Positions 40,219 through 40,803 of a stretch of DNA of 40,803 nt are shown here, piece by piece. Position 1 is the stretch's first letter. Every line of letters starts with the position of its first letter. The stretch is from Candidatus Rokuibacteriota bacterium (GTDB lineage: Bacteria > Methylomirabilota > Methylomirabilia > Rokubacteriales > CSP1-6), in the NCBI GenBank assembly GCA_003221615.1, contig QHSQ01000008.1, forward strand, positions 1 to 40,803. The letters are read 5' to 3'. The translations under genes were made by a program, and so were the position numbers. The notes below the pieces were generated by a model, which saw only the letters and a program-made list of their open reading frames with translations, did no database searches and was not told the origin of the DNA.

Positions 40219-40803
40219 TCAACCCTTGAGGGCCCCCCGGGTCAGGCCGGCGGACATATAGCGGCGAAGCGCATAGAAGATCACGATCGGCGGCAACGAA
40301 TAGATGAGGGCCGCGGCCATCATGTAGTTCCACGGCGCCTCGTCGCTGTTGAAGAACTGGGCGATCGCCACCGCGACCGTCATGTTGCGCGTCGAGGAGA
40401 GCAGCACGTACTGATAGAGGTACTCGTTCCAGGCGAGCAGCAGCGCAAAGGTCCCCACTGCCGCCAGCGCCGGCGCCATCAACGGAACGTAGACGCGCCG
40501 ATATACCTGACCGGAGGAGGCCCCGTCGATCTGCGCCGCTTCGTCGAGCTCGATCGGGATCAACCTCGCGTACTGCCGCAGGATCAGGATGGCGTAGGGG
40601 GTGGCGAAGGTCACGTTGGCCGCGATGATCGCCCACAGCGAGTTCGAGAGGCCATAGTTTGCCATGAGCCGAACGAACGGGATGACCAGAAAGGATGCCG
40701 GGACCGCATAGGTCACGAGTGGCGCGTTCGCGAGCAGCCAGCTCCCGCTCAAGCGCATGCGGCCCAGGGCGAAGCTGGCGAGTGACCCGATCAGCGTGGT
40801 CAG
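40219..40803 (-). CDS. Carbohydrate-type ABC transporter permease, MalG family (5' end outside window)
   Basis: The frame is open to the window edge on the minus strand, so the N-terminus is missing; about 194 C-terminal residues are visible. An EAA loop (DEAAQIDGASSGQVYRRVYVPL) of the MalG/UgpE type, shown here by EAAQIDGASSGQVYRRVYVP, and several membrane helices are present. The end RRYMSAGLTRGALKG is typical of this subfamily. It would pair with a MalF-type permease and a binding protein encoded beyond the window. The usual substrates are sugars or glycerol phosphates. Confidence 0.92.
   Translation of the reverse strand: MTTLIGSLASFALGRMRLSGSWLLANAPLVTYAVPASFLVIPFVRLMANYGLSNSLWAIIAANVTFATPYAILILRQYARLIPIELDEAAQIDGASSGQVYRRVYVPLMAPALAAVGTFALLLAWNEYLYQYVLLSSTRNMTVAVAIAQFFNSDEAPWNYMMAAALIYSLPPIVIFYALRRYMSAGLTRGALKG

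Overview
This is a GC-rich, gene-dense bacterial window with no tRNA, rRNA, CRISPR array, insertion sequence or phage gene that I can see. The mix of several PQQ (quinoprotein) dehydrogenases with lanthanide-type Asp-x-Asp active sites, periplasmic molybdenum hydroxylases, a Sox thiosulfate-oxidation cluster, an LLM flavin oxidoreductase and several ABC importers suggests an uncultured soil or subsurface lineage such as Rokubacteria/Methylomirabilota or a deep proteobacterium. That assignment is inference from gene content and base composition only.

Layout. (1) 1-5065, minus strand: a partial secreted serine hydrolase (S12 / class C beta-lactamase-like), then a complete polar amino-acid ABC importer (binding protein, ATPase, two overlapping permeases) with its own promoter at 5171-5199. 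(2) 5309-8541, plus strand: a compact four-gene unit of unknown role (lipoprotein, phospholipase C-like phosphoesterase, helical lipoprotein, small helical protein), followed by a convergent Gly/His-rich secreted repeat protein. (3) 9308-12408, plus strand: class V aminotransferase (apparent CTG start), LLM oxidoreductase and alpha/beta hydrolase, converging on a Leu/Ile/Val-type binding protein gene (12454-13626) with a near-consensus promoter.

(4) 13779-30955 is a quinoprotein island. It holds four eight-bladed PQQ dehydrogenases (13779-15506, 20872-22938, 23220-24911, 29003-30955) and a soluble-glucose-dehydrogenase-type PQQ enzyme (27808-28953). Between them lie candidate electron-transfer and accessory partners: a Rieske protein, a large secreted alpha/beta hydrolase, a SoxC-like protein that lacks its molybdenum-binding half, a SoxD-like cytochrome, a thioredoxin-fold protein, a XoxJ-like binding protein fused to cytochrome c, a YVTN beta-propeller and a DoxX/DoxD-like membrane protein. 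One dehydrogenase carries a C-terminal blue-copper domain.

(5) 30963-37150, minus strand: eight tightly packed genes in the order molybdenum hydroxylase small subunit, large subunit, cytochrome c, flavocytochrome c flavoprotein (SoxF), SoxX, SoxY, SoxZ, SoxA. No soxB follows; the last gene runs straight into a convergent quinoprotein gene. A second, divergent molybdenum hydroxylase pair lies at 37363-40154, followed by a strong hairpin and a partial sugar-type ABC permease at the window edge.

Reading the genes together (inference): most products of 13.8-40.1 kb carry export signals and act in the periplasm. They look like parallel oxidation modules (alcohol/aldehyde/sugar by PQQ, aldehyde or heteroaromatic by molybdenum hydroxylase, thiosulfate/sulfide by Sox) that could share small soluble electron carriers (cytochromes c, cupredoxin, Rieske). 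The most unusual points are the quinoprotein-cupredoxin fusion with a Gln in the axial-ligand position, the XoxJ-cytochrome fusion, the SoxC-like gene without its Mo-ligand cysteine, and the molybdenum hydroxylase/Sox unit lacking soxB and carrying a non-canonical SoxY swinging arm.
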